A stretch of 64,000 nt of DNA from positions 65,232,390-65,296,389 of the forward strand of contig JAVMKO010000003.1 in assembly GCA_032164245.1 (NCBI GenBank). Reading direction: 5' to 3'. Source of the DNA: Sternotherus odoratus. Taxonomy: Eukaryota > Chordata > Testudines > Kinosternidae. Made by a program: the position numbers and the translations under genes. The notes below the pieces were generated by a model. It ran no database searches and was not told the origin of the DNA. It saw only the letters and a list, made by a program, of their open reading frames with translations. Every line of letters begins with the position of its first letter. Positions within the stretch are counted from its first letter, which is position 1. Of this stretch, positions 36,501-48,270 are shown one piece after another.

Positions 36501-37899
36501 TACAAATAATAAATATTTCAACAGGGAAGCTTTGTTTTGGTAGAACTGTATCACTTACTGTGCATGGTAAGAAAAAGGTAAAGCAGGTGAAGGTGATTCT
36601 GGTAAACAACGGAGATATTTTGTCATAATAAGAGAGAGAAATGAGGGTGAGATGAAAGGATTTTCCCCAAATTCACTGATCTGCTGTCTCCAGCAGTGAC
36701 ACAAATGGCATCTGCCTCAGTCTTATTACTCTTTTGTGCTACTTGAGGCACTTAATACTAAATGAGAGGCAGAACTACTTTTTCATCTCAGGAAGAGACT
36801 TTCATACAATATGGTGGATCAATAATTTGTCTGGATGTGGTAGTGATGGTGTAATAAAAAAACCTCAGGGCATTCAGAGACTGATTAACAGCTTAGTGAG
36901 AAAATGCTTTTTGCAATATCAAAGTCCTTGTGATAGTAAGATTGATATATTGGAAAAACAGACTAAAAATTCTGCAGAATGAAATGAAGACATTGGCATG
37001 AAACACTATGACCCAATTAAATTAATGAAAAGTATTTCCTCTTCATGTCAAAGCCCCAACTACATTTACTAGTGTCTCTTATGGATCGCATGGACATTCT
37101 TCTTTGGTCAGTGTAGACTCAGGACTACAACCTTAAAACACTGTGCACACTATGCATCAAATGTGTAAATCAAAGTGTAGACAGAGACACAAGAATAAAA
37201 AGGCACTGGAGGCTGTTTTATGCCATGCAAAAATAAACTCTATGCCTAAAAGCAGGCATGGGGAATGGATGGATCTCATTCTTACCTTCATTCATTATTT
37301 TTAATTGAAAATTGTATGAATATGTAAAATACACTTGAGAAGATCAAATAAGCAAACACAATTACATATATCCATAATGTGTGTGTATAAATTAAAGCAG
37401 AAAGATTTTATTAATTAAGTTAAAAAACAAATAGGCTATTTCAATGTACTAAAACGAAAAATAATTAGTATAGAAATTAAAATGGTATGCTTTTTTGATG
37501 TACTGTGGCCAGGGTTGCTGATCTTAACCTTAATAGAAGTAGTACGGAGAAGAGCAACAAACATAATTAAAGGTATGGCAGAACTTTCAGTATGATGAGA
37601 TTTCAGAAGCTAGGATTATCTGCATTTTGAAAGGAGAAAGATGAGAGGGATCTTGAGTGAGGTAGAAGAAGCTTGAATGATGCAGCAAAAAATGCTTAGT
37701 CCTTGTTTTTATCAGGTAGAATAGTATGAAAACAAAAGACAGGATATTGAATTGAAGGGCAATAAGGAAATATTCCTTGGTACTGTAAATAGTACCAAGG
37801 AAATAAGGAAATAGTACGTGGTCCTGTAAATAGTGAACTTTGAAATTCACTCTCATTCAGATCAAATTAGAGTAACTGGATACATCTACACATAAAATT

Positions 37900-38196
37900 G
37901 GGTACATCTACACAGCAATAAAAGATCCTGTGACATGGCTATGCCTGGCCTAGGTCAATTGACTCGGCTCATGGAGTTCAGGCATGCTGGGATAAAACGT
38001 GCAGTGGAGACATTCAGGCTTGGGCTAGAGCCTGGGTTCTGAAATCCTGCAAGTGTTGAGTGTTTAGGAGCCTGGTCTTCAGCCCAAACTCAAACGTCTA
38101 CACTACAATTTTTAGCACTGCAGCTTGAGCCTGAGTCAATTGACTTGGGCTCTGAGACTCTGTGCTGTGGGGTTTTTATTGCGGGTAGATAGACTC
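37900..38196. mobile_element. MITE related to the 27363 copy
   Basis: Left end GGGTACATCTACACAGCAAT, right end (inverted) near TCTATCTACCCGCAATAAAA. Internal CAATTGACTCGGCTCATGG and an inverted counterpart near 38133. The motif CATTCAGGCTTGGGCTAGAG is shared with 27363. A 3-bp target duplication could not be fixed. Confidence 0.6.
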
Positions 38197-39931
38197 ATTA
38201 AGTCAAATACTACAGCTAGATTTACCAAAATTACAGGATAATTTCATTATCACAATCAAATTTATGACATCTGCAGCTAAACAAGGCACATTAATGCAAG
38301 GCTAATCAAATCTCATGGCACCAGGTTAAACCCAAGCACGTGAAGAATAAAGGAATTCCCTTTCCCACTCAAATGAACATTACAAATTGGCTAGGTGTAT
38401 TATGGATTTTTCACCATCCTCTGAAGGAACAAATATTTGGAACTGCTGAGAACAATGTGGGAATACACAGACAAAGTCATATGATCCAGCACAGCAAATT
38501 TTATGTTAACCCTCTTATTTTGCAGCTACAAAAATACTGTTGTGACAATAGAAGAAAAGTGCAATAATTCGAAGGAAAAAGCCATAGAGTTTTTATAAGA
38601 ATAAGTAGTCACTAAAGAAGTTTCTTAGAGATGGATAGCTGAAGAAAAATTCATGTTGGTTCTTTTAAAAAATTAACAGCAATTGAGAAAGTCACACCAC
38701 ATGAACCAGGTTTTGTCTGCTGTGGTAAAATATCTATTGTAGTCCTATAAAAGGGATGATTATTTTAAGTAACAGTAAAGTCAACTACAGAAATAATCTA
38801 TGACTGCTTAGAATAGACACACATTTATAGAGTTTTTCACATGGAACACTAGTCTACATATTAATTTTACTTTAGATACATACTATAGTTGCAACAGCAA
38901 ATCAAAGTATGAATTGTCTCTCCTTGATTGATATCTCCTAGGACTGATGGAAAACTATCAAAACTAATCAATCATAACCATAAAGCTATTCAGCCACTAT
39001 TCAATATCAATGGGAAATTATAAATAATATAATTTGTTAAACACATATGTGATTCAGATATATTGGAGGGTAACTAGCTGAAATCTCATGATCTTGCTAA
39101 GATTCAACCTGAAAAATCAGCTTTGTTCCTATTTTAAGACTGGCAAGATGAGATATGGAGTCTTTCACTTCTTGGTCACTGTGAACAAAAGTTATTATCT
39201 GAGGTCTCTTCAATGATACATGTAAAAGTGGTGTCAGTCCACTTCCTAGCTCAGGGTTTCCATGTTGCAGCTAACAACAATACTGGAGTGTCCACAGACT
39301 AGTCAAAGACTGAATAGGGATGGAAATTCAACTATGCTTAAGTTTCTATATGTGGTGTCTCAAGTACACAGAGATGAAACACAATAGAAAAAACAAAGAA
39401 TTATATTGGTGAAAATAGGTTTTAGAAGTTCTAAATAAGGACCACAAATAGGGAAAAAAATATATATATTCATACTGGTGACCCCTGTTGTTTTAACTTG
39501 GAGCCCTACTTACTCCTCTCACTGTCATTCAGTCTGGATGATGTCTAAATCAAAAACCTGGCACTTCAAGTAAAGCACAAGGTACCTGTATCATGATATT
39601 TTAACTCCATTATGAAAGGGTCTGAAAGGGCTCTACCCAGTTCCTAGGGGTGGATTGGGTTTATTTACAACTATATACTCGAGTGAAAGATTGTCAGCCT
39701 GCATATCAATATGAAGATTCCCCTAATGCTAGATACATCATGGGCCCCACTTTTAGCTCGTGCCATGAAAGGGAAAGTTTCCACATTCAGTTCACAAAAA
39801 GGCTGTAATGGGGAAGAGTGTAGGGAGCAGCTACCAGGAGAGGGAAGACTCCCTTTTACCTGTGACATGGAGTGAGGTGGGAGGCAGAAAGATAAGAGGG
39901 TATAACATCACTGTAAAGACATCATGATCAG

Positions 39932-41104
39932 CAGTGTTGGATTAAAGAATTTTGGACCTTGTGCACTATAGAAACTGCTCCTCCCCCAATTCACTCAAAT
40001 TTGGCTTGGCTACCCCACCATCATGACAGAGGGGCAGCCAGGCCAAAACTGAATGGTGCTATGACCCTGCTCTAGCTCTGCTCCAGCTGCTGCCAGCCAC
40101 CCAGGGCATGAACAGGGGCTGCTCAGCAAAGTGTTCCTGCCTCAAATATATCCCACCTCACACTCAGACACCTGAATGTCGCTACCACTCCTCATACACC
40201 TCAACAACCCTTGGCGCTGAGTTTCTAATGTGCCAGGGGCTGCTCCTCCAAGCTCCATCCCAGGCCCTGCTCCCACTCCACCCCTTTGTCAAAGACCCCA
40301 CCCTGCCCCACCCCTTCCTGCCTATTCTGCCCCCTTCCCTGAGCACACCTGGCCCTTGCTCCTCCCTTCTCCCCACTGCAGCACCTCCTGCACACCGTGG
40401 AACAGCTGATAGCGACAAGTGGGAGGCACTGGGAGGAAGGGGAGGTGTTGGAGGGGTGCTTAGTACCATTTTTTTCCAGCACCCACGGAGTCAGCATCTA
40501 TGTAACAACCCTCCACCAGCCCTTCCCCACACATCCCAGTAGCCCTTACATCCAACTTGTTCACCTCAGCCCCACTATCCATAGCCTCCAAAAATCTCCC
40601 ATCACGATTCACTCCACCACCCCGAACGCCTCCCGCTCACCCCAAACACCTCACTCTGCAGTCTTCCGACACTACCCACATAGCCCACCCACAATAAACA
40701 CCCACCACCCTCAGGACCATCCTGACAACTCACTGACCACCCCCATCTCTTAGCACTTTGCTCCCATTCCTAGCTCCACTTGCTCCCATAGCCCGCCCAG
40801 TACTCTCATGGTGTGGGTCAAATTGAGTAAGTGGCGTTGCCAGGTCACAATACCACTTACTGAAATTTGACCCATCTGCTCTCACTTCATGAAAGAGGGA
40901 CAGCCCAGCCAAATCAGAATAGTGCTGTGACCCTGCCTTCCAGGTTGCAATGCCACTTACTCAAATGTGGGCCCCCCACCTCTCCGTCATGAAAACTGGG
41001 AATATTGAGTCTCAGGATGACCCATCCAAATCCAGTGATTGGGTCCACCCTGAGATGGGACCCTGTGCAGGTGCACTGAGTGCACATTGGTTAAACTGGG
41101 CCCG
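39932..41104. mobile_element. hAT-like element with internal repeats
   Basis: The left end CAGTGTTGGATTAA and the right end TTGGTTAAACTGGGCCCG face each other. They are flanked by ATGATCAG (39924-39931) and ATGATTAG (41105-41112), which match at 7 of 8. Inside, a unit of about 100 bases with CACTTACTCAAATTTGG, GACAGAGGGGCAGCC and GAATGGTGCTATGACCCTG recurs at about 39983, 40826 and 40935. The middle is C-rich, and its open frames (about 40108-40750) are compositional. No transposase is visible, so superfamily assignment rests on the 8-bp flanks and is tentative. Confidence 0.5.
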
Positions 41105-41562
41105 ATGATTAGGAGGCAGCCTGAGAATGATTAGCTTAATGAAATATAGAGAACATAAAAGCAACAAACTCCTTAGAAGAAAAAATATTTAAAATGTTTA
41201 AAGTCCGAGGAGGCAAGAGGGATAATGAAAGTAACAATAGTAGTGAAATGGCTAATTTTGATACTTAGTGTTGAGTTTAATACAATGGTTCCCTATATCT
41301 AGTAGTCCAACTGGAACTCTATAGGTATAACCGTCTGGCACTATCATTGTCAGGGCACAGGACTAGACTGATCAATGATTTAACCTGGTATGACAGTTCC
41401 TATGTGACGGGATCATTCTAATTGCCTACTCTTTGTTATAGAAAGTTAAAATGTCTCAGATAAATCTTTGACTATAATGAAAAAAGTTTCTCTGGAATAT
41501 GAAACCTAAAAATGAAAGCATTACATTTAAAATAAGATGTAGCCTTAATGTAATTTACTCAC

Positions 41563-41598
41563 CTTAGTAAAGTCCATAACATTCCCTTTACTTTGTGC
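41563..41598 (-). CDS. PDSS2: PDSS2 36-bp exon
   Basis: Twelve codons encode AQSKGNVMDFTK, between an acceptor (TTTCTTTTTGTTTAAG) and a full-consensus donor (AAG|GTGAGT). Both junctions are phase 0. The peptide is at the place where mammalian PDSS2 has a related AQEKG...DYAK-type segment, between the IKQI and IKAGKG regions. The residues are less conserved than those around them, as expected of a surface loop between helices near the C-terminus. Skipping it would keep the reading frame and remove 12 residues. It is too short for ordinary ORF detection and was identified from its splice sites and from the gap left between the neighbouring exons. Confidence 0.93.
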
Positions 41599-41764
41599 CT
41601 TAAACAAAAAGAAAGATTAAACATAAAATGTCATCTGTTACAGGCTATTGTTATTTTTCGAGACCTTCTGCTTCTCTGTAAGAAGCAAGAATGAAATTAG
41701 TTAATTTTTAAATTAACTAACTTCCTTAAGATTCTGAAGTTAAATAAAACAAATGAATATTTAC

Positions 41765-43035
41765 TAGCTGAACGCCTCATTACAACGTGGAAAGATTTCA
41801 ATGGACACAGGCATATCTTTGGATTTTCTTTTTGTTACTGGTGTATATATTCCCAGAGCCTTATAGGCTACTCTTGAATATTTGAGACCATGCAGCCTCT
41901 CCTCAGTCTTTCTGGAAAAGAGCAAAAGAATCTTAAAAGGGAGGTGTTGTATGGTGTGTTCAGTCTGTGGGTGGAGACCAGATGACTTCAGCCATGAACA
42001 CTGTAGCATAGTGATATTCCCCCCAACAGTACTGATCTAAGAGGTACATTAACTATTGTGTCTGACAATACCATACAATGTGTCAGAGATGGAGCAGGAA
42101 GAGTAGACATCGATACCTTTAGCATGGATGCTGGGTGAAAATCCTGAATGGCCAGGGAAATGAGTACTGACAGGTTCAACAACTCTCTAGCATACGTTTT
42201 GGATGTGGACGGCCATGGAAAAGACTTTTGATCCTATGGTACAGATATCTGAGCAAACATGGAGGCAGAAACTTCAGGAGTCAGTCTTGATAGGCCTGAC
42301 TTGAGCTCTGGAGACGACGATCTTCCATGACTTGAGGCCTGGACTGGAAAGTTCCTCTTATTTGAGCACACTTACATATCCTTGCATAAGCTAGATTTCT
42401 GCTCCCAAGATTTTGAAGTATCTCATGCTGAGTCCTTAAAAGATTTATGGTGCCTTTTCTTTGGTACTTCCCTCAGTATACACAAAACAGGAGAAGCACT
42501 GCTAACTTGCTCTGAAGGCTCTAACAGTGGATGATACACTGACTCCAAGAGTAAATCCTTAATTCTGGCTGCCCTGTCCTTAGAATAGGGCTTAAGCCTC
42601 TTACACATGTGACATTTGTCACTGACCCAAGCTTCCCCCAAGCACTTAAGACAGATGGAGTGCAGGTTGTTGGCAGGCACTGATTTGCTGCAAGAGCAAT
42701 AGAACTTGTAGCCCAGAGACTGAGGTATGATTCCGGTACCGGCACCAGCACAATTATCAACTATTTATCTAATTCTAAACTATGCTAAAACTCTCAAAAC
42801 TAACCAATGGGTACTATGTACAGGAAGAAATGAAGGACTTGCAAAAGCAAGAACAGCAGTTCCGGCAACCGTCATGGTGGCAATTGAGGGGCTTTGGGGG
42901 TGGTTCTGCCATTAATACCTGCACACAGTAGTGTGAGGCAACAGAAGGTGCTTGATTTACCCACAATGGATACTGCTAAGGGAAAATTTCTTTGACAACT
43001 GCACACTGGGCACAGAAACAAAAATTGTCTGGGAT
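41765..43035 (-). mobile_element. DIRS-like retroelement relic (ORF1-like)
   Basis: A minus-strand frame at about 42680-42423 encodes a Cys-rich segment (ICLKCLGEAWVSDKC, then CKRLKPYSKDRAARIKDLL) like the gag-like ORF1 of DIRS elements, the source of the LAP2-alpha-type domain. The 3' neighbour sequence (GATACTGCTAAGGGAAAA, CACTGGGCACA) looks like the upstream non-coding part of the same family. Frames are broken outside this stretch, and no reverse transcriptase or tyrosine recombinase is seen. The family name is from memory of similar reptile sequences and is tentative. Confidence 0.45.
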
Positions 43036-43084
43036 AGTAAATTTACTTGACAGTTCTGCAAGGCTCACTCTCTCACCCCACCCC

Positions 43085-43550
43085 GATGGAATACTGTGTC
43101 CAATTCTGGGTGCCACACATTAGGAAAGATTTGGATAAACTGGAGAAAGTCCATATAAAAGATTTAGAAAACCTGAACTATGAGGAAAGGTTAAAAAAAC
43201 CCATGCAGTATTGAGAAAGACTGAGGGGGGATCTGATTGTCTTCAAATATGTTAAGGGTTTTTAAAAAGAGGGATGGTGGTCAATTGTTCTCAATGTCTA
43301 CTGAAAGAGGACAAGTAGTAATGGACTTAATTTGTAGCCAGGGAGATTTAGGTTGATATTAGGAAAAACTTTCAAACTAGGAGGGTAGTTAAGCTCTGGA
43401 ATAGGCTTCAAGAGAGGTGGTGGAATCCCCATCACTGGAGGTTTTTAGGAACAGGACTGACCTTTCAGGGATGGTCTAGGTTTACTTGGTGGGAGCTGGA
43501 CTTGAACTCTCAAGGTCCCGTCCAGCCCTACGTTTCTATGATTCTATTAA
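43085..43550 (+). mobile_element. CR1 LINE 3' end, plus strand
   Basis: Starts GGAATACTGTGTCCAATTCT, continues through AGGTTGATATTAGGAAAAAC and GGTGGTGGAATCCCCATCAC, and ends GTCCAGCCCTACGTTTCTAT with GATTCTAT, the classical CR1 3' octamer end. Non-coding through decay. Confidence 0.9.
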
Positions 43551-44198
43551 TTGAACATGTATAAAACAGATTTGGATTTGCTGTTAACCTTTACTCATAA
43601 TGAAATTTTTTTGTGGAAGCTGCAAAATTATCATCAATTTAGAATGTATTTGCTCAACAATGCAACTTAACACATTACCTAAGAGGATGCATGGTAAATT
43701 TTCCATTTTGTATTTTGGTGTAACAGTAGCTAACTGGAACACTATTTGCCTGCCAGAAAAAAACCCTTTTACTACCCTATTTTCCTTCAGTAAGAATTGC
43801 TTCAGTGCTTGCATAATGTTCCTTTTTTAGTTTAAAAAGAATTAGTGAACAGACAGAACTGGAATTCTGCAACCTATTCTGGATTCTGCAGATGGGAAAT
43901 TGCAGTGAGAGGATAATGATATTATCACAGCACCGTTTATGAAAGCTTTAGAAACTATTCATCCAAATCTATTTTCATTCAATACATACAGGAGTCTTGT
44001 GTTAGGCTGCAGAATTCCAAGACTCTTAGGTCATATGCTCAATTACCATTCTCTAACTTTAAATTACAAGGCCTCAGTTTGGTTAGAAAGAGTGTATTTT
44101 TCCTGTATGAGAGTAAGGTTATATTCTCCTATGTCTAACAAGGCTCATAACTGGGACTCCGCCTCTTTGCCTGCAGCACGTGAAGATAGGCTCATAAC

Positions 44199-44613
44199 CA
44201 GGGGTCTCAAACTCAAATGACCACGAGGGCCGCATGAGGACTAGTGCACTGGCCCGAGGGCCGCACCACTGACACACACCCTGCCCTCGCTGCCCCGGCT
44301 CCGCCCCCACTCCACCCCTTCCAAGAGGTCCCACCCCTGCCCCACCTCCTCCTCTGAGCACGCAGCTCCCCATTCCCTCCTGGAAAGCACTAGGCACCAC
44401 CAACAGCTGTTTGGCAAACAAAGCAAGAGCAATATAGGAAGTCCAGAGCTAGAAACACGCGTGGCCCAGCCAGGCAGCAGAGAAGCCTCTGCTTCTGGCC
44501 CCTCCCTCCCGCAAACTGCTATGGGGGGGGGGGACGACAGGAAGCTTGGCGGGCCGCAGGGAAGGGCTTCGCGGGCCACATGCGGCCCCCGGGTCGCATG
44601 TTTGAGACCCCTG
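44199..44613. mobile_element. hAT MITE, CpG-rich, 8-bp target duplication
   Basis: Inverted ends CAGGGGTCTCAAAC and GTTTGAGACCCCTG are flanked by a perfect CTCATAAC (44191-44198 and 44614-44621). Length 415 bp. The subterminal parts (GAGGGCCGCATGAGG, GGGCCACATGCGGCC) are GC-rich and partly inverted. Open frames across it are composition artefacts. Confidence 0.93.
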
Positions 44614-44791
44614 CTCATAACGGTCAGTCATAAATGTAAAACTACTGATAAGCCCCACTTTACCCCCATGTTTTGCTTCAAAGCTGAACAGCAGAAAAGG
44701 CAGCAAAAGAGTTTCCACCTCAAATGTGAATTTCTGGCTCTTTAGTTCAGAGTTATCTCTCTCTCATTTTCTAAATTACCTTTGAAGGCTA

Positions 44792-44985
44792 GTATCAGAG
44801 GGGTAGCCATGTTAGTCTGGATTTTCAAAAGCGACAGAGTGTCCTGTGGCATCTTATAGACTAACAGATGTATTAGAGCATAAGCTTTCGTGGATGAATA
44901 CATCTGACGAAGTGGGTATTCACCCACGAAAGCTTATGCTCTAGTACGTCTGTTAGTCTATAAGGTGCCACAGGACTCTTTGTTG
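44792..44985. mobile_element. Fold-back retroposon, copy 3
   Basis: Bounded by perfect 13-bp repeats CCTTTGAAGGCTA (44779-44791 and 44986-44998). The head TCAGAGGGGTAGCCATG is followed by arms of about 58 bases (about 44840-44898 and 44922-44979) around CATCTGACGAAGTGGG. The arms differ at several positions, so this copy is older than the one at 35506. Confidence 0.88.
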
Positions 44986-45803
44986 CCTTTGAAGGCTAAT
45001 TATTTTAGTCATTTTAATTTGATTCTGGTCATCACTCCATCTACAGGCACCAAAATGGTCAACATGTCTAAGAAGGATAAAATACAGAAGTAGTGTTCTT
45101 GTCAGGTACAGCTACAATGTTCTGGGGAAGAGGATACCTGTACCTCCAGAACCCACATGCTGAAATTCAGGGCATCCAAAACTAATACTAATAAATCTTT
45201 GCTCCACATTACCTCAATATAACTAAAAATCTTCCTGCTAAGGGAGGCGGCTTGCACAACTAGGGTAGGAATCCTGGAAGGGTGCTTTCCAAGACTGTTT
45301 AGACATGGGGAACCTATGCAATTGATGTAGGCTCATTAGATGGTGCTAAATCTTCCTTTTGGGGGGGGGTGGGGGGTGAGTCCTACCTGTTCTTGTCATT
45401 ATTATTTATTTAGCCTAGGAGTCCCAGTTATGGACCAGAACCCCACAATGCTAGACACTGGACAAACACACATGTTTGCATTACACAATCATCTTGTTCT
45501 TATTATTTTATTAGATTTATAAAATTTTATTAGGGAATTACTAGAGGGAAAGAGGAATTTGGAGCTGAAAGCTAGTCTCCATGTTTCCAGGACACACTCA
45601 AAGAAACACTGAACAGCTGGGGAAAGGGGTTAACCTCTATATCCTCCGTCTTTGAGGACTCTTTCCTTCTGTGTTTATTCATGGATGGCCCCATAACACT
45701 GAGCCTACAGTTTTCTAGAAGCTGGGAGAAGAGGGAAATGAATGACCAATCTAAAAATTAACGTAACACTACAAATTCACTTTAAACTGAATTTATAATT
45801 TAC

Positions 45804-45935
45804 CTCTCTAATCTGCTTAATCCAGGCCTCCCTTCCAAGGAACTCCTGATGCAGGACTACAGGAGCAGAATTTAAACTAAAAGTCACAGAGTCACTAGAT
45901 TTTCCTTTAATAAATGGTTGGAGGTCCGAGTGTAG
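45804..45935 (-). CDS. PDSS2: PDSS2 coding exon (44 codons)
   Basis: Encodes [33 protein letters not shown] and IKQIRE, a conserved part of the PDSS2 C-terminal half. The acceptor is CTCTCTTGCAG, and the donor GAG|GTAAAT is weaker than consensus at its last positions. Length 132 bp, phase 0 at both ends. PDSS2 lacks the two Asp-rich catalytic motifs of PDSS1 and acts as its obligate partner in the heterotetramer. The motifs here are structural rather than catalytic. It follows the 46841 exon after an intron of 905 bp. Confidence 0.96.
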
Positions 45936-46840
45936 CTGCAAGAGAGGGTGAAAACATTTTTGTTAAATAAAAAAGGATTGGTACAACTTAGTTTTTAGGG
46001 ATTGAAATGATTATCTCCAAGTAAATAAAAACTAATTTAAACAGTAGAAAACCCAGAACAGTGTAAATAACTCCAGTGCAGACTAAATTCACATGACTTC
46101 AGGAAAGTAGCACTGCCGGATTAACAAACCAGAAACTTCATATATCAAAAAACTCTTAACATTTATTACTATATTTTTACCATATGTCAGACAATGGTGG
46201 CCTTAGGCTTCTGATATCTATGCAGCCACTTGTGATCCTGCTCCTCCAGGAGCCCAGCTCTACATACACACATTCAACCATCAGCCAGAGACCCATTTCC
46301 AATTCTATGTCCCTTTCTCTATTCCTAAACTATCCTGCTCTGCTTTCATAGCTGTACTTTGGCTTCACCCTCCCAGCTCCATATTGGCGAAGTGATGGGG
46401 GTTGTTTACCAGAGGCTTCAAAAAAGCAGGAGGAACAGTTTGCCACAGCTGAGAAGGGATATGATATGCAGGTGGGTAATAAAGTGAGGGAGTGGGGAAA
46501 AGAGGTTAGTAGTTGTTGGTGAGAGTCACCCAGTCATTCATTGGAAGGACTCTGTTCTTTACAATTGTGAGTGGTATAAGAATATTTTCCATTTCCCAGG
46601 ACCTGTGGGAGTTACTTGATGCAATATGAATACATTTTTGATACACTGAATATTTTATAAACAGTAGTTTTCTGTGACAAGCATATGGCTCTGTATACAT
46701 ATTGCTAAATAGAATAATTACAAGTGAATTCACTTAAAGTATGCACTAAACTCAGACCCCAAAAAGGCTCAAAAGAAGAATATTTGAGAGGTTCTCATCT
46801 ACCCTTTCAGTAGAAGACTGAACAGAGATAAAAGGCTTAC

Positions 46841-47014
46841 CTTATGACTCATAGACATGTTCTTTCCATACTGAAATGCCATATCCTGGATCTCAGCATC
46901 ATGCTTTGCTAATTCCATTGCAGCCTGGCAGCTCTTTGCCAACAAGGCACTATGGGATAGGAAAATCTGTTCTTTCCAAGTTGATATTCCAATATCATGC
47001 GTAAGACAGTTTTC
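46841..47014 (-). CDS. PDSS2: PDSS2 coding exon (58 codons)
   Basis: The most upstream PDSS2 exon in this window. It encodes [20 protein letters not shown], then [20 protein letters not shown] and [14 protein letters not shown], which is nearly the known vertebrate PDSS2 sequence. Acceptor TTTTCATTTTCAG, donor AAG|GTAAGC. Length 174 bp, phase 0 at both ends. Together the four exons give 166 residues of a protein of about 400. Mitochondrial matrix location is known for the family; the targeting peptide would be in exons outside the window. Confidence 0.97.
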
Positions 47015-47702
47015 CTGAAAATGAAATGAAGGCTAAGATGAAAAAGCTGAAACTATGACAATATCATATGGTTTCAGAATTTAAATATTAAGCATCATAT
47101 TTAATTTCTCAGTACACTGAAATTCACAGCACTAGCTGAGCCAAAAGGTAAAATTTTACAAAGTTAGATGTTTCTTTTCTCACAAGACCCCCTCCCCTAA
47201 AGTTACTTCAATTAAATTGCTTAGAAATGGATAAGAACTAAATCTTTGTGATCTCATAATTTTCTACCAGATATTATCGGTCATGAATTTTGTAACAAAT
47301 CAAATAAAATCTCTCTATTCAGCTCCAATCTTCCTCCCTTATGGATACTGCCAAGGAGTGCTGCATTACTGGATAGAACATAGTACAAGACTGATGAGAA
47401 AATTAGCAGAATTCTGCAATGCCAAATAACCAAACATTGTATCAAAATTCCATTGCCTTCAGACATACCCCTGCCTTTTACAGGGAGGGGAAAGAAAAGA
47501 AAACGACATGCTTACTACTATGTATATGATAACTTACAAAGTCAAGATTAAACCTTAGGTGGGTCCAATTTTACTATGATATTTACCTTGCAATGCTTTT
47601 GGTCAGCCCAGAACATATGCAGCTTTCCATGATTGGGAGAATGACAAAAAGGATAAATAAGAACTGGTACCAGAAAGAAATGCTCGATCATTTTGTCACT
47701 CA

Positions 47703-47977
47703 GGGTATGTCTTCACTACCCTCCACTTCGATCTATCAGGGATTGATTTATCACATCTCATTTAGACGTGATAAATCGATCCCCAAAGGTGCTCCCCATT
47801 GACTCCAGAACTCCAGCTTGCCAAGAGGTGCAAGCGGAGTCGACAGGGGAGCCTGCTGCCGCCGTGAGAACACCACGCAAGTCAACCTAAGATGCGCAGA
47901 CTTCAACTAAGTTATTCATGTAGCTGAAGTTGTGTATCTTAGGTCGAACCCTTCCCCCTGCCAATGTAGACCAAGCC
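47703..47977 (+). mobile_element. Harbinger-like MITE with three hairpins, copy B
   Basis: Left end GGGTATGTCTTCACTACC, right end (inverted) GGCTTGGTCTACATTGGC, flanked by TCA (47700-47702 and 47978-47980). Internal hairpins: TTGATTTATCAC with GTGATAAATCGAT, a CTCCAGCTTG/CAAGCGGAGTCGA stem, and CAACTTCAGCTACATGAAT facing the 47900 arm. Length 275 bp. Confidence 0.8.
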
Positions 47978-48270
47978 TCAGACATAGGTCAATTAAAAAT
48001 AATCTGGAGAAGAAGCTCTAGGAAGCTATGACTCAATTTCTTTTTACTCAGGATCAACCAGCTAAGATAAAAATGTGTGCTTATTAAAGCTTATTGGATG
48101 AAGATTAGGACAACCAACTAGCGGTGATTTTCAATTATTTATTTAACCAGCATGAAAAGACGTAAACTAGGAAATTTAACAAAAACAATCATTTATGAAG
48201 TTACAAAGTCTTTAAAATGTTATCTGTACCAAGCCTCTGAAACATTTACACACCAAATACAGATTGTGAC

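Larger units (their letters stand above)
26302..41562 (-). other. PDSS2: PDSS2 intron of 15.3 kb, repeat-rich
   Basis: The intron runs from the donor AAG|GTGAGT after the 36-bp exon to the acceptor of the last exon. It carries the MITEs, CR1 copies, SINE and fold-back listed separately between 27363 and 41104. Between those, about 26302-27362, 29141-30399, 30691-32518 and 38197-39931 show nothing recognisable. A weak CR1-like stretch (GAGAAGAGCAACAAACATAA) begins near 37546. Confidence 0.85.

Noticed and set aside
40108..40753. Pro/Ser-rich frames in a C-rich block
   Set aside because: Composition effect inside the presumed 1.17-kb element; no conserved features.
44900..44955. Hammerhead-ribozyme-like core in fold-back arms (CTGACGA ... 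GAAA with AGC/GCT stem)
   Set aside because: There is an extra A after the CTGACGA core, the pattern is not kept in the other copies (CCGACGA at 35641, lost at 59092), and no stem I forms. Resemblance is insufficient.
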